Positions 8,656 through 19,656 are shown, numbered from the stretch's first letter. The stretch is 64,000 bases of DNA from Nioella sp. MMSF_3534 (GCF_030732985.1 NZ_JASHJX010000003.1:98546-162545), one strand, 5' to 3'. A program made the numbers and translations. The notes: generated by a model not told the origin, from the sequence alone.

Positions 8656-10218
8656 CTATTCGGCGGCGATCTGTCCCTCGTCGCCAAGGGCAGAGACCAC
8701 GCGGTTGCGGCCCTGGTCCTTGGCCCGGTAAAGCGCGAGATCCGCATGTTTCAGCATGTCGGCCACGTGATCTCCGCAGGCCGGGTAGCTGGTCACGCCC
8801 GCCGAGGCGGTGATGCGGGGCAGCTTGCCATCGCCATAGGCCAGTTCCAACTCGCTTAGCGCAATGCGGAAGCGCTCCGCGATCTCCAGCGCGGCGGCGT
8901 GATCGAGGCCGGGCAGCAGCGCGACGAATTCCTCCCCCCCGAGGCGGCAGGGGGCGAGCGGCGGTGTAAACACCTCTCGCATAAGGGCACCGACCTCTCG
9001 CAGCACGATATCGCCCGCGTCATGGCCGTGATGATCGTTGAACTTCTTGAAGTGGTCCACGTCGAGCGAAATCAGAGACAAGGGACTGCCCTGACGCCGG
9101 GCGCGGCCGATCTCCTTATGGGCGGCATCGAGGAACCAGCGGCGGTTCCACAGGCTGGTCAGCGGGTCGCGCACGGATTGGTCCATCAACTCCTGCCTCA
9201 GCTGGACATTGGCCACCGCAAGGCTGATCTGCTCGGCGCAAAGAAGGCCCAGTTCCCATCGTTGCTGCAGGAAGGTTTCCACCATCTCGCGGGACATGAT
9301 CGACCGGTCGAAGGCGGAAAAGGCCAGGTGCAGCAGGCCGATGGTTTCGCCATGGGCGATGATCGGCAGACAGAAATAGGGGGTATCTTCGCCCTCGACA
9401 TGGGTGCAGGGAAATTCGATGGCGCGGGTGCCATAGGAATAGGCCCGACCGCGGCGCAGGGCCCAGCAATCCTCTGCATCTATGTGTTTGTGAGGCTCGT
9501 GATCGCCCCAGCAGGTTTCCAGATCCAGCGTGTCGCGGGAATTGGAATAGATATAAAGCTGCCCCTCTGATTCCGGGATCAGGGTATACATGGATTTCTG
9601 CACGACCTTCAGAAGCTCCTCCAGCGATTTGGCGGAATAGAGCCATTCGCTGACCTGGCTGAGCAGCTTGCGTTCATGCTGGCGCTGTTCTTCGTTGGCC
9701 ATCACCTCGCGCGTCTTTTCCTCCATCTTGCGGCGCTTGGAGATGTCGCGGTTGATCGACATGTGATGGGTGTGATTGCCGTTCTCGTCGAAAATGGGCG
9801 TCAGGGTCTTGTCGACCCAGATCGGGTCGCCACTGGCGGAATAGTGCAGGATATCGACCGTCAGGGTTTCGCGCCCTTCAATGGCGCGCAGGACCTTGTC
9901 GCGCGCGGCGGGGTCCGTATCGGGGCCGTCCAGCAAGCCGCGCGCAGGCTGGCCGATGATGTTTTCCAGCCGGTGGCCGAACATCCGTTCGAACCCGGTA
10001 TTCACCCAGACGATGTCATTGGCCAGATCGGTCACCAGCACCGCGTCGAGAATATGGCGCAGGGTCAGTTCCGCATATCTGCGGTAATCCTCGGACTGGT
10101 CCGGTTTGTCGTCTTGGGTCTGTGTCACATGCATGTCCTGCAGGATGCGGGTATCGCGCCCGACGCTATGGCCAAAGCGTGAAGAAAGTCCTGACAGCCC
10201 CGGCTTTTCCGGGTGCAT
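8656..10218 (-). CDS. diguanylate cyclase with PAS and GAF domains
   Basis: About 520 residues: a PAS domain (roughly 45-160, with VWVNTGFERMFGH and a PAC tail), a coiled linker, a GAF-like domain (about 190-330) and a C-terminal GGDEF domain with RLGGEEF. The GGEEF signature is intact, so c-di-GMP synthesis is expected, but the RxxD inhibitory site normally five residues before GGEEF is absent (the sequence there is TPPL). No membrane segment, so the sensor is cytosolic. Start uncertain: ATG 10218 gives a 28-residue extension, ATG 10134 (MHVTQ) is the alternative; neither has a good ribosome site. The upstream RTX-Hint gene ends 28 bp before 10218. Confidence 0.88.
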   Translation of the reverse strand: MHPEKPGLSGLSSRFGHSVGRDTRILQDMHVTQTQDDKPDQSEDYRRYAELTLRHILDAVLVTDLANDIVWVNTGFERMFGHRLENIIGQPARGLLDGPDTDPAARDKVLRAIEGRETLTVDILHYSASGDPIWVDKTLTPIFDENGNHTHHMSINRDISKRRKMEEKTREVMANEEQRQHERKLLSQVSEWLYSAKSLEELLKVVQKSMYTLIPESEGQLYIYSNSRDTLDLETCWGDHEPHKHIDAEDCWALRRGRAYSYGTRAIEFPCTHVEGEDTPYFCLPIIAHGETIGLLHLAFSAFDRSIMSREMVETFLQQRWELGLLCAEQISLAVANVQLRQELMDQSVRDPLTSLWNRRWFLDAAHKEIGRARRQGSPLSLISLDVDHFKKFNDHHGHDAGDIVLREVGALMREVFTPPLAPCRLGGEEFVALLPGLDHAAALEIAERFRIALSELELAYGDGKLPRITASAGVTSYPACGDHVADMLKHADLALYRAKDQGRNRVVSALGDEGQIAAE

Positions 10219-10246
10219 TTTAGGCAAATCGCGGATCAGGCGGTGG

Positions 10247-11557
10247 TCAGGCCCGTCGCTTCCGGGTCTTGTCGGCCTCGGGTCCGCGCCCCAGCAGATG
10301 ATCGCGATATCGTTGCAGATGCTTGCGCAGCAGCAATGGGCGGGCCCGTTCCGACATCGGGCGGCTGGACGGGTGGCGCAGCAGCAGGCGCAGCACCGGG
10401 TCGGCACGCAGGGCCTGGACCCCGGTAAAGACGCTTTCGGTCCAGACCCCTTCGGCGCAGATCAGCTGGTGCCGGTCGAACAGCAGGTGGAAATAGGTCA
10501 GCCCCCGAATGGGGCAGGGTGCATGGCTGGCCTTGCCCAGTTCCTCGGCGATGTGGCGGGCGCGGATCAGCACCTCGCCCTTGCCGCTGGGCCGCGGATC
10601 ATGGGCCAGGAACGCATGTTGACGCGACACGAGAAGCGGACGGAGCGGCAGCCCCCCGCCGAACGCCCCTGCCTCGATCAGGATCGGCCGCAGGGCGGGA
10701 TCGGCGCGCTGGGCGGCGGCGGGCACATGGCGGTGCAGATTGGCGCGCAGCGGTTGCAGGCCCGCATCGCGGGTCAACACCAGATCGCCGGGGCGCAGCG
10801 CCTCGACCGGGCGGGGGCCGGTGGCGGTGGCAATCATGGCACCTGTCGTCAGGCAGATCGGCGGGCCATAGGGATCTTCGGGCATTGGCCCGTCGTCATC
10901 GGTCAGGATACGGTCGAGCAGGTCGGCCTCGTCGATGCCACTGTTCCAGTGATAGGTGAAATCGAGCGTCAGGCTGGCGCCCGGCACCCCGTCCAGCGTC
11001 AGAACCCAGATCCTGGGATCGCCGGTCGCGGTCAGGATCACATCCTCGGGCGCGGCGCCGCCGATATGGATGTGGTCGCTGTCGGGGCTGAAGCCTGAGG
11101 CGGTGTCATGGCCGCTGCCCGGCCCGAAGGCGATGGTGTCGCTGCCCCCGGAATAGCCGCCCATGGAAATCTGGTCGTCGCCCGCGCCGCCATCGACCAC
11201 GTCGCCGCCGATGGCATGGATGGTGTCATTGCCCGCGCCGCCGAACAGGGTGTCCGCCCCCCATCCGCCATCGAGCGAGTCGTCGCCATCGCCGCCGGAC
11301 AGCAGGTCGTCGCCGCTTTGGCCTTCCAGCGTGTCAGCGCCGTCGCCCCCCGACAATGTGTCGTGACCGGAGCCGCCATCGAGTGCGTCCTGACCGTCGC
11401 CGCCAAGCAGCACGTCCTGACCCGACGCGCCCGACAGCGTGTCATTGCCAGCGCCCCCGTCCAGAGTGTCATGGCCGGACTGGCCGTTGATCTGATCGTC
11501 ACCGGTGGTGCCCGTCAGGCTATCGTCGATCCAGCTTCCGTTGATGGTGGTCGGCAT
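10247..11557 (-). CDS. RTX calcium-binding repeat protein with C-terminal Hint domain
   Basis: A 436-residue protein with no N-terminal signal peptide. Residues about 12-130 are glycine/aspartate nonapeptide RTX repeats (GGAGNDTLS, GGDGADTLE and similar), which bind calcium and are typical of type I-secreted proteins. Residues 135-225 form a short beta-rich segment. From Cys235 (CLTTGAMIATATGPRPVEAL) a Hint_2 domain begins, with SRQHAF and the HLLFDRHQLICAEGVWTES block, then a basic tail. Hint domains can self-cleave at the Cys; in this family the role is not established. A second Hint protein lies at 21668-22708. Confidence 0.87.
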   Translation of the reverse strand: MPTTINGSWIDDSLTGTTGDDQINGQSGHDTLDGGAGNDTLSGASGQDVLLGGDGQDALDGGSGHDTLSGGDGADTLEGQSGDDLLSGGDGDDSLDGGWGADTLFGGAGNDTIHAIGGDVVDGGAGDDQISMGGYSGGSDTIAFGPGSGHDTASGFSPDSDHIHIGGAAPEDVILTATGDPRIWVLTLDGVPGASLTLDFTYHWNSGIDEADLLDRILTDDDGPMPEDPYGPPICLTTGAMIATATGPRPVEALRPGDLVLTRDAGLQPLRANLHRHVPAAAQRADPALRPILIEAGAFGGGLPLRPLLVSRQHAFLAHDPRPSGKGEVLIRARHIAEELGKASHAPCPIRGLTYFHLLFDRHQLICAEGVWTESVFTGVQALRADPVLRLLLRHPSSRPMSERARPLLLRKHLQRYRDHLLGRGPEADKTRKRRA

Positions 11558-11685
11558 CCGCTGCTCACAGGTTCCCGCTTGCCCGGCCGAGGCCTCGGGT
11601 TATTCGTTACTCCGCAAGGATAGCACGAAGAATGCTTGCTGTTGAGTGAATCGAGGCATGCCGAATTTTTTGTCGATCGGGCGTG

Positions 11686-11714
11686 TTGACTCGCCCATGG
11701 CCCCCCCTTATCTA
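11686..11714 (+). promoter_or_regulatory. vegetative-type promoter of groESL
   Basis: TTGACT (11686-11691) and TATCTA (11709-11714) are separated by exactly 17 bp, a good sigma-70 match. Transcription would start near 11721, just at the CIRCE element, so bound HrcA would block initiation. Confidence 0.7.
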
Positions 11715-11721
11715 CGCCTCG

Positions 11722-11748
11722 TTATCACTCTCCTACGGTGAGTGCTAA
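11722..11748 (+). promoter_or_regulatory. CIRCE operator (HrcA binding site)
   Basis: Inverted repeat TTATCACTC (11722-11730), nine-base spacer, GAGTGCTAA (11740-11748). The right arm is a perfect CIRCE half; the left arm has one mismatch from TTAGCACTC. It lies 37 bp before the groES start, the usual place, and implies HrcA repression relieved by heat. Confidence 0.92.
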
Positions 11749-11785
11749 CATGGGAGAAACAACGAACCTAAGGAGTGTTCGAGAG

Positions 11786-12073
11786 ATGGCATTCAAACCG
11801 CTGCATGACCGCGTGCTGGTGCGCCGCATCGAAAGCGACGAGAAGACCAAGGGCGGTCTGATCATCCCCGACAGCGCCAAGGAAAAACCGTCCGAAGGCG
11901 AAATCGTCGCCTGCGGCGAAGGCGCGCGCAAGGATTCGGGCGAGCTGATCGCAATGGCCGTGTCGGCCGGCGACCGCGTCCTGTTCGGCAAATGGTCGGG
12001 CACCGAAGTGACGGTCGAGGGCGAAGAGCTTTTGATCATGAAAGAGTCGGACATCCTCGGCATCATCGCCTGA
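11786..12073 (+). CDS. groES: co-chaperonin GroES (Hsp10)
   Basis: A 95-residue GroES, the heptameric lid of the GroEL folding chamber. It begins [24 protein letters not shown] and carries the mobile loop ([13 protein letters not shown]) that docks on GroEL, plus the roof-loop region around [10 protein letters not shown]. The start is ATG 11786, preceded by TAAGGAG; two in-frame upstream ATGs lie within or next to the CIRCE region and are rejected. groEL follows 50 bp downstream in the same operon. Confidence 0.98.
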   Translation: MAFKPLHDRVLVRRIESDEKTKGGLIIPDSAKEKPSEGEIVACGEGARKDSGELIAMAVSAGDRVLFGKWSGTEVTVEGEELLIMKESDILGIIA

Positions 12074-12093
12074 GCCGTCCCTTTTTCGACTGA

Positions 12094-13773
<1,680 letters not shown>

Positions 13774-13797
13774 TCTGCCGATCCGTCAGGAACAGGG

Positions 13798-13824
13798 AAG
13801 GGGCTCGCCATTGGCGGGCCCCTT
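13798..13824 (+). terminator. Rho-independent terminator of groESL
   Basis: A 12-bp stem (13798-13809 with 13813-13824, one G-T wobble) closed by the loop ATT, followed by the T-rich TCTGTTTCTG, 25 bases after the groEL stop. Confidence 0.85.
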
Positions 13825-13895
13825 TCTGTTTCTGCCCGACCTTGGCGATCCGGGCCGAGGGGACGCGCCGTGCCAGGGCGTTGCCCTCAGTGATG

Positions 13896-14480
13896 TCAGT
13901 CCGTGCCATCCGCCCGCGGGTTCAGCTCCTGCTGCCACTGGTCCACGGCCTCGATGGGCCAGATCAGGCTGAGCGTGGACAGGCTCAGGCTGTCGCGCGC
14001 GATCAGGGATGCGGTCAGCTCCAGCACCACGATCAGCAGGACCGACCAGAGCGGGCGGATGGCAGAGGCCAGCGCGAAGCCCCCCATCATGAAGACGTAA
14101 TCCGCGACCGCATTCAGCACGCTGTCGCCCAGATAGCCTTGGTTGATGGTCGTGGCGCGGAAGGCATCGAGCACCCAGGTCGTGTGCTCGATGATCTCCC
14201 ATCCCACGCCGGTCAAAATGGCCAGTGCGTAGGTCCAGCCAAAGGGCAGGCGGCCCGCCAGCGCCCATCCCAGAAGGCCGATCAGCAGCCCATGGATGAT
14301 GTGGGACAGCGTGTACCAGTCCGCGATATGCTGGGAATTGCCACTGTCCCAGATCGACCCGACCCAAAGCTGAACATAACCGCAGGTGCAGATCAGCGGC
14401 TGGCCCCAGGCCCAGAGTGTCAGGCCGATGGCAGGCAGTCCCAGCACGGCCAGGATGGTCAGCGCGGGATGGTGTGTCAT
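13896..14480 (-). CDS. DUF2585 (UPF0314) integral membrane protein
   Basis: A 194-residue membrane protein with about five hydrophobic helices. Family features are WDSGNSQHIADWYTLSHIIHGLLIGLLGW in the middle, GVGWEIIEHTTWVLDAFR, and GDSVLNAVADYVFMMGGF. The domain resembles VanZ-like membrane proteins but no activity is known. The start is ATG 14480 with GAAGAAAG upstream. It converges with groEL and is separated from it by the groESL terminator. Confidence 0.85.
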   Translation of the reverse strand: MTHHPALTILAVLGLPAIGLTLWAWGQPLICTCGYVQLWVGSIWDSGNSQHIADWYTLSHIIHGLLIGLLGWALAGRLPFGWTYALAILTGVGWEIIEHTTWVLDAFRATTINQGYLGDSVLNAVADYVFMMGGFALASAIRPLWSVLLIVVLELTASLIARDSLSLSTLSLIWPIEAVDQWQQELNPRADGTD

Positions 14481-14608
14481 GCGTGGTCTTTCTTCGCCCG
14501 GTTTCAGCACCTTAGACCTGTCCTGCGCGGCTGGATAGTCGGGCCTTGCGGACCGGTGCTTGCCCTTGGCCTCTTCCCTTGTTCCCCGGAATCGGGCAGG
14601 CAGGTCGC

Positions 14609-15745
14609 ATGACCCTGCCACCCCTGACCCTGACCAACGCCCGCGTTCTGCGCCCCGACGGGTTTTCATCCGCCACGGTTTCCGTGACCGATGGCCTTGT
14701 CAGCGACAGGCCCGGCAAGGCCGTGGACCTCGCGGGATACATGATTCTGCCCGGCATCATCGACCTGCATGGCGACGGGTTCGAACGCCACGTTGCCCCG
14801 CGCCGGGGGGCGGTGACCGATCCGGGCGAGGGGCTGGCGACGCTCGATGCGGAACTTGCCGCGAACGGCATCACCACCGCCGTTCTGGCCCAGTTCTTCA
14901 GCTGGGAAGGGGGCATGCGCGGACCGGATTTTGCCGAGACCCTGGCGGGCGTGCTGGCCCGTGCGCAGCCCCTGACGGACATGCGGATGCAGTTGCGGCT
15001 GGAGGTGAACCTGCTGGCGGACTACCCCCGCGCGCGCGATCTGATCCGCAAGGCCGGGATCGGCTACATGGTGTTCAACGATCACCTGCCGCACGCGGCT
15101 CTGGCCGCTGGCAAACGCCCGCCGCGGCTGACCGGGCAGGCCCTGAAAAGCGGCCGCAGCCCCGAGGCGCATCTGGCGCTGCTGCACAAGCTGCACGAGA
15201 TGCGCGATGAGGTGCCGGGGGCGCTGGCGGCGCTGGCCGCTGCGCTCAGGGCCGATGGCGTGATCCTCGGCAGCCATGACGATGCCAGCCCCGAGACCCG
15301 TGCCCGGTTTCGCGCCATGGGCGCCCGGATCGCGGAGTTTCCCGAAACCGCCGACACCGCCGCAGCCGCCCATGGGGCGGGCGACGGGGTGATCATGGGC
15401 GCGCCCAACGTGGTCCGGGGTGGATCGCATGACAAGAAGGTCGCGGCAGAGGAGATCATCCGCGCGGGCCATTGCGATGCGCTGGTGTCGGATTATCACT
15501 ACCCGACCCCTCGGCAGGCGGCGTTTGCGCTGGCCGCGAAAGGTTTGTTGCCGCTGGAGGACGCATGGGCGCTGATCTCCAGCCGCCCGGCAGATGTGAT
15601 GGGCTGGACCGACCGGGGACGGCTGGACACGGGCTTGCGCGCCGACCTTGTCATCGTGGAGGATTCGACCCGCCGGGTCGCGGCCACGATCTGCGCCGGG
15701 CAGGTCAGTTGGATGGCAGGCGGCGTTGCCGCGCGGTTCCTGTAG
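14609..15745 (+). CDS. phnM: alpha-D-ribose 1-methylphosphonate 5-triphosphate diphosphatase (PhnM)
   Basis: A 378-residue amidohydrolase of the C-P lyase pathway that removes pyrophosphate from ribose 1-phosphonate 5-triphosphate. Metal-site motifs are GIIDLHGDGFERH (near residue 50), the HDDASPE segment and GAPNVVRGGSHDKK, with SDYHYPT near the C terminus. The start ATG 14609 is chosen over an open upstream extension because TLTNARVLRPDG is the normal PhnM beginning. No other phn gene is within the window, so it is either an outlying member of a phn regulon or has a different triphosphate substrate. Confidence 0.9.
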   Translation: MTLPPLTLTNARVLRPDGFSSATVSVTDGLVSDRPGKAVDLAGYMILPGIIDLHGDGFERHVAPRRGAVTDPGEGLATLDAELAANGITTAVLAQFFSWEGGMRGPDFAETLAGVLARAQPLTDMRMQLRLEVNLLADYPRARDLIRKAGIGYMVFNDHLPHAALAAGKRPPRLTGQALKSGRSPEAHLALLHKLHEMRDEVPGALAALAAALRADGVILGSHDDASPETRARFRAMGARIAEFPETADTAAAAHGAGDGVIMGAPNVVRGGSHDKKVAAEEIIRAGHCDALVSDYHYPTPRQAAFALAAKGLLPLEDAWALISSRPADVMGWTDRGRLDTGLRADLVIVEDSTRRVAATICAGQVSWMAGGVAARFL

Positions 15746-15850
15746 GGCGCTTTCGTCAAGCGCGGCGAAATCGGAAGGCAGGGGCGCTTTCCCTTGCGCC
15801 CGGAGCCATGCTGGGGTGTTCTGGCCCCCTCTTACCTTCGGACAGTCCCC

Positions 15851-16720
15851 ATGCGCCTTGCCTTGCTCACCGCCCTCACCATGCTGGCCTTCGCGGCCAA
15901 TTCGATCCTCAACCGCATGGCACTGGCCGGGGGCGATATCGACGCGCTCGGCTTTGCCATCATCCGGGTGCTGTCGGGCGCAGGCATGCTGGTGGCGCTG
16001 GTGCTGATCCAGCAGCGCGGGCTGCCGATGTTCCGGCCCGGACGCCTTGTGGGGGCGCTGTCGCTCTGCCTCTACCTGCTTGGCTTTTCCATTGCCTACC
16101 TGCGGCTCGATGCGGGGCTTGGGGCGCTCATCCTCTTCGGCTGTGTCCAAATCACCATGTTCGCGGGCGCGATCCTGGGCGGCGAGTCCGTGCCGCCCTC
16201 GCGGTGGATCGGGGCGGGGCTGGCCATGGCAGGGCTCGGCTGGCTGGTTTGGCCGGCAGGCGAGGTTGCGGTGCCGCTGACGGGCACCGTTTTCATGGCG
16301 CTCGCAGGCGTGGGCTGGGGTGTCTATTCGCTGGCGGGGCGCAAGGCGGGCGATCCTCTGGCGGCGACGGCGGCGAATTTCCTCTGGGCCGCGCCGGTCT
16401 GCCTGATCATCCCGATCTTCCTGCCGGTGCAGATGGAACCGGTGGAAGCGACCACGCGGGGCATCCTGCTTGCCTGCCTGTCGGGCGCGGTGACCTCTGG
16501 TCTCGGTTACGCGCTGTGGTATTCCCTGCTGCCGCAGCTCAAGGCCACGGTGGCGGGGCTGGTGCAGCTTTCCGCCCCGGTGATCGCCATTCTGGGGGGC
16601 GTGGCGCTGCTTGGCGAAGGCCTGTCGCCGCGTCTGGTGCTGGCGGCGGCCATCGTTCTGGGGGGGATTGCCTTCGGCCTTGTGGCGCCTCAGCGCAGGA
16701 TCGGCTCCAGCGGGTCGTAG
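15851..16720 (+). CDS. EamA/DMT-superfamily transporter
   Basis: A 289-residue membrane protein with ten hydrophobic helices in two EamA repeats, the drug/metabolite transporter layout. The first repeat starts MRLALLTALTMLAFAANSILNRMAL (residues 1-25); the second begins near residue 145 and contains the typical LWYSLLPQLKATVAGLVQLSAPVIA helix. Substrate unknown; most relatives export metabolites or amino acids. Start ATG 15851 follows GGACAG. Its last 31 bases overlap the 3' end of the convergent Nudix gene, so no room for a terminator exists between them. Confidence 0.9.
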   Translation: MRLALLTALTMLAFAANSILNRMALAGGDIDALGFAIIRVLSGAGMLVALVLIQQRGLPMFRPGRLVGALSLCLYLLGFSIAYLRLDAGLGALILFGCVQITMFAGAILGGESVPPSRWIGAGLAMAGLGWLVWPAGEVAVPLTGTVFMALAGVGWGVYSLAGRKAGDPLAATAANFLWAAPVCLIIPIFLPVQMEPVEATTRGILLACLSGAVTSGLGYALWYSLLPQLKATVAGLVQLSAPVIAILGGVALLGEGLSPRLVLAAAIVLGGIAFGLVAPQRRIGSSGS

Positions 16721-17136
16721 AAGATCGCCTCGCCCCAGGCCACGGCGGCGAGGCTGTCGGGCTTGACCTTGATCCGCGCGATTTCGTCCCGGCTGAACAG
16801 CCTGCGTTCGCAGACCACCCGTTCGGGGTCTTTCCAATTGTTGTCGAGCTGGCCTGCCAGCAGCGTGCACCGGAAATAGACATCGACCTGGTGGAACGTG
16901 CCCTCGGGGTCATGGAACTCGTTGACCAGGCAAGGGTCGCCGACGCCGACCGTGAGGCCGGTTTCCTCGTGAAACTCCCGCGCCAGATTGTCGGGCAGGG
17001 AACTGCCCCGCTCGACCCCTCCGCCGGGCGCGCACCACAGGTTGCCCCGGTGCTTGGGCCAGGCGTTGACCAGAAGCAGGCGGTTGTCGATCAGGAGAAG
17101 GCCGCGCACGGCAAGGCGGGGAGAGGGGACTGGCAT
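16690..17136 (-). CDS. NUDIX hydrolase
   Basis: A 148-residue Nudix protein. The Nudix box reads GGVERGSSLPDNLAREFHEE and then TGL: the catalytic REFHEETGL half is intact, but the Glu expected seven residues before REF is Ser. Such enzymes hydrolyse nucleoside diphosphates linked to another moiety; the exact substrate is open. ATG 17136 is used because the longer frame begins at a TTG. It converges with, and overlaps, the DMT transporter gene and diverges from the lipase gene. Confidence 0.85.
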   Translation of the reverse strand: MPVPSPRLAVRGLLLIDNRLLLVNAWPKHRGNLWCAPGGGVERGSSLPDNLAREFHEETGLTVGVGDPCLVNEFHDPEGTFHQVDVYFRCTLLAGQLDNNWKDPERVVCERRLFSRDEIARIKVKPDSLAAVAWGEAIFYDPLEPILR

Positions 17137-17212
17137 GAGCGGGATGCTGCCCGGCTTGTCGCCGCTGCGCAAGGGGGCTTGGGAAATCCGCGGTCTGGCC
17201 TAGATAGGGGGA

Positions 17213-17941
17213 ATGAAAGTGGTTTTCGCCCTGCTGGCCGCCTTGTGTCTGGCCCCGATCCCGGCCCGCGCCGACTGCGTGGTGCTGCTGCATGGGCTGG
17301 CGCGGAGCACGAATTCGCTTTGGGTGATGGAGGAGGTGCTGGAGGCGGAAGGCTACCAGGTGGTGAATCTCGGCTACCCATCCACCGAAGGCACGATCGG
17401 TGAGCTGTCGGCTGCCGCGATCGAACCGGCGCTGGCCAGCTGCGCACCCGGCACGGTGCATGTGGTCACCCATTCCATGGGCGGCATCCTGCTGCGTCAC
17501 TGGCTGGCGGAACACGATCTGCCGGTGCTTGGCCGGGTGGTGATGCTGGCCCCGCCGAACCAGGGGGCGGCGCTGGTGGATCGGTTCGACGATCTTGCGG
17601 CGTTCGACTGGGTCCATGGCCCCGCCGGGCAGCAATTGGGCACCGGCGAGGACAGCGTGCCCTTGGCTCTGCCGCCGGTGGATTTCGAGCTTGGGGTGAT
17701 CGCGGGATACGGGTCCATCAACCCGGTGACCTCGGCGCTGATCGAGGGGCCGGATGACGGCAAGGTCTCGGTCGAGGAGACCATGGTCGAGGGGATGCGC
17801 GATTTCATTGCCTTGAGGGTCAGTCACACCTTCATGATGAACAACCCGCTGGTGGTGGCCGAAACGCTGACCTTCCTGCAAACGGGTGCGTTTGAACAGG
17901 ATCTCGACCTGCTGGATGCGGTGGAGCAATTGCTTCCCTGA
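17213..17941 (+). CDS. secreted lipase-like alpha/beta hydrolase
   Basis: A 242-residue protein. Residues 1-20 form a signal peptide ending ARA, so it is exported. The mature protein has the oxyanion LLHGLARS segment (residues 25-32) and a nucleophile elbow THSMGG with Ser88, as in PGAP1-like/triacylglycerol lipases; [11 protein letters not shown] after it is typical of lipases, and the catalytic His is probably in VSHTFMM. It stands alone, divergent from the Nudix gene with a 76-bp gap. Confidence 0.85.
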   Translation: MKVVFALLAALCLAPIPARADCVVLLHGLARSTNSLWVMEEVLEAEGYQVVNLGYPSTEGTIGELSAAAIEPALASCAPGTVHVVTHSMGGILLRHWLAEHDLPVLGRVVMLAPPNQGAALVDRFDDLAAFDWVHGPAGQQLGTGEDSVPLALPPVDFELGVIAGYGSINPVTSALIEGPDDGKVSVEETMVEGMRDFIALRVSHTFMMNNPLVVAETLTFLQTGAFEQDLDLLDAVEQLLP

Positions 17942-17967
17942 CGGGACCCGAGAGCGCGCCTCGTCGA

Positions 17968-18102
17968 CCCCCGCTGGCGCGGGGGCACTCCTCGACCCGC
18001 GTTGCCACGGTTTTGTGGTGCGGGATGAGGGCCTGTCCTGGCGGTTGCGGCGGTGGCTGGTGTTGGATGCCTCCGGCGGGAGTATTTTTACCAAGAAGAA
18101 GA
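17968..18102. repeat. dispersed intergenic element, copy B (CCCCCGC hairpin + GTATTTTTACCAAGA core)
   Basis: A perfect 7-bp stem CCCCCGC/GCGGGGG with a four-base loop (17968-17985) and, 95 bases on, the core GAGTATTTTTACCAAGAAGA (18080-18099). It fills the gap between the lipase stop and the purK stop, the core ending 3 bases from purK's stop codon. The hairpin has the same arms as copy C (39515-39532), and the core matches copies A and C, so this is one element family. Confidence 0.7.
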
Positions 18103-18104
18103 GG

Positions 18105-19175
18105 TTACGCGGGGCCGGTCACCGTGTTCACATGGCCCATCTTGCGGCCCGGGCGGGTGTCGGCCTTGCCGTAGAGATGGATCTGGGTGCCGGGTCGGGT
18201 AGCGAGTTGCGGGGCCTTGTCGATGGCGTCGCCGATCAGGTTTTCCATCACCACATTGGCGTGGCGTTTGCCGTCGCCAAGGGGCCAGCCGGTCACCGCG
18301 CGGATGTGTTGTTCGAACTGGTCGACGGCGCAGCCGGCTTGCGTCCAGTGGCCGGAATTGTGTACGCGCGGGGCGATTTCGTTGACCACAAGGCCCGTGG
18401 GCGTCACGAAAAGCTCCACCCCCATCACGCCCACATAATCGAGCGCGTTGAGGATGCGGGCGGCGAGCAGCACGGCGTCGCTTCTGAGCCCGGGCGCGAT
18501 GGCGGCGGGCACGGTGGTGGTGGCGAGGATGCCGTTTTCGTGGACGTTCTCACCGGGATCGTAGCAGGAGATCGACCCGTCCTGCCCGCGCGCGGCGATG
18601 ACGGAAATCTCTCGGCTGAAGTCGATGAAGCCTTCGAGGATCGCGGGCGCGCCGTTCATGTCGGCGAGGGCCTGCGGCGCGTCATCCGGCGTCATGATCC
18701 GCGCCTGTCCCTTGCCGTCATAGCCGAAGCGGCGGGTTTTCAGGATGGCGGGCGTGCCGATCTGCTCGATGGCCTGGGCCAGATCGTCGGCGCTGTCCAC
18801 CGGGGCGAAGGGGGCGGTGGTGAGGCCGATGTCGGTTAGGAAGGTCTTCTCGGTCAGCCGGTCCTGGCTCACCTCCAGCGCGCGGCGGGAGGGGGAGAGC
18901 GGCGTGGTGGCCGAAAGCACGTCGAGCGCGTCGGCGGGGATGTTCTCGAACTCATAGGTGATGAGATCGACGGAGGCGGCAAAGCGCGCCAGCGCGTCTA
19001 GGTCGTCATAGGCACCCTGCGTGACCTTGGCGGCCACGTCGCCCGCGGGGGCGGCGCCGGGTTCATAGATATGGGTCTTGTAGCCGAGGCGCGAGGCCGC
19101 GACCGAGAGCATCCGGCCAAGCTGGCCGCCGCCGAGGATGCCGATGGTGGAGCCCGTGGGCAGCATGTCACTCAT
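18105..19175 (-). CDS. purK: 5-(carboxyamino)imidazole ribonucleotide synthase
   Basis: A 356-residue ATP-grasp enzyme of purine synthesis that carboxylates AIR with ATP and bicarbonate to N5-CAIR. The N-terminal [12 protein letters not shown] (near residue 14) and the ATP-grasp segments [30 protein letters not shown] and [14 protein letters not shown] are all present. Start at ATG 19175 overlaps the purE stop by 8 bases; a second ATG at 19166 (MLPTG) is possible. It passes its product straight to PurE, encoded upstream in the same unit. Confidence 0.96.
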   Translation of the reverse strand: MSDMLPTGSTIGILGGGQLGRMLSVAASRLGYKTHIYEPGAAPAGDVAAKVTQGAYDDLDALARFAASVDLITYEFENIPADALDVLSATTPLSPSRRALEVSQDRLTEKTFLTDIGLTTAPFAPVDSADDLAQAIEQIGTPAILKTRRFGYDGKGQARIMTPDDAPQALADMNGAPAILEGFIDFSREISVIAARGQDGSISCYDPGENVHENGILATTTVPAAIAPGLRSDAVLLAARILNALDYVGVMGVELFVTPTGLVVNEIAPRVHNSGHWTQAGCAVDQFEQHIRAVTGWPLGDGKRHANVVMENLIGDAIDKAPQLATRPGTQIHLYGKADTRPGRKMGHVNTVTGPA

Positions 19176-19656
19176 CGACCGGCACCTCGGGGATGGAGGC
19201 CGAGAGCGCCTCGCGCCAGGCGTCGAGCCGTTCGGCCAGGGCCGGGTCGCCAAGGGCGAGGATGCCCGCCGCCATCAGCCCCGCGTTCTTGGCACCCGCC
19301 GCGCCGATGGCCATGGTGGCAACAGGATAGCCGCGCGGCATCTGCAGGATGGAATAGAGGCTGTCGACGCCCGACAGCGCCTTGGTCTGGACCGGCACGC
19401 CGATCACGGGAACACGGGTTTTCGACGCCATCATGCCGGGCAGATGCGCCGCGCCGCCCGCGCCTGCGATGATCACTTTCAGGCCCCGACCCACGGCCTC
19501 GCGCCCATAGGACCACAGCCGGTCCGGGGTGCGGTGTGCCGACACGATGCGCGCCTCGAAAGGAACGCCCAGTTCGTCCAGAATATCGGCGGCTTCCTTC
19601 ATGGTGGGCCAGTCCGACTGGCTGCCCATGATGATCCCGACCTCGACCCGATCCAT
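19168..19656 (-). CDS. purE: N5-carboxyaminoimidazole ribonucleotide mutase
   Basis: A 162-residue class I PurE that converts N5-CAIR to CAIR in purine synthesis. The conserved [13 protein letters not shown] (residues 8-20), [10 protein letters not shown] and [14 protein letters not shown] motifs are intact, with [18 protein letters not shown] after them. It overlaps purK downstream, the usual bacterial order. Confidence 0.97.
   Translation of the reverse strand: MDRVEVGIIMGSQSDWPTMKEAADILDELGVPFEARIVSAHRTPDRLWSYGREAVGRGLKVIIAGAGGAAHLPGMMASKTRVPVIGVPVQTKALSGVDSLYSILQMPRGYPVATMAIGAAGAKNAGLMAAGILALGDPALAERLDAWREALSASIPEVPVDE

Noticed and set aside
11140..11540. Tandem short repeats that might be a CRISPR or minisatellite
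   Set aside because: They are the codons of the RTX nonapeptides in the protein at 10247-11557; unit sequence varies as protein repeats do.
14666..16870. A 734-codon minus-strand frame across phnM and the DMT transporter
   Set aside because: Antisense shadow: low-complexity Arg/Gln/His composition and complete overlap with two recognised genes.
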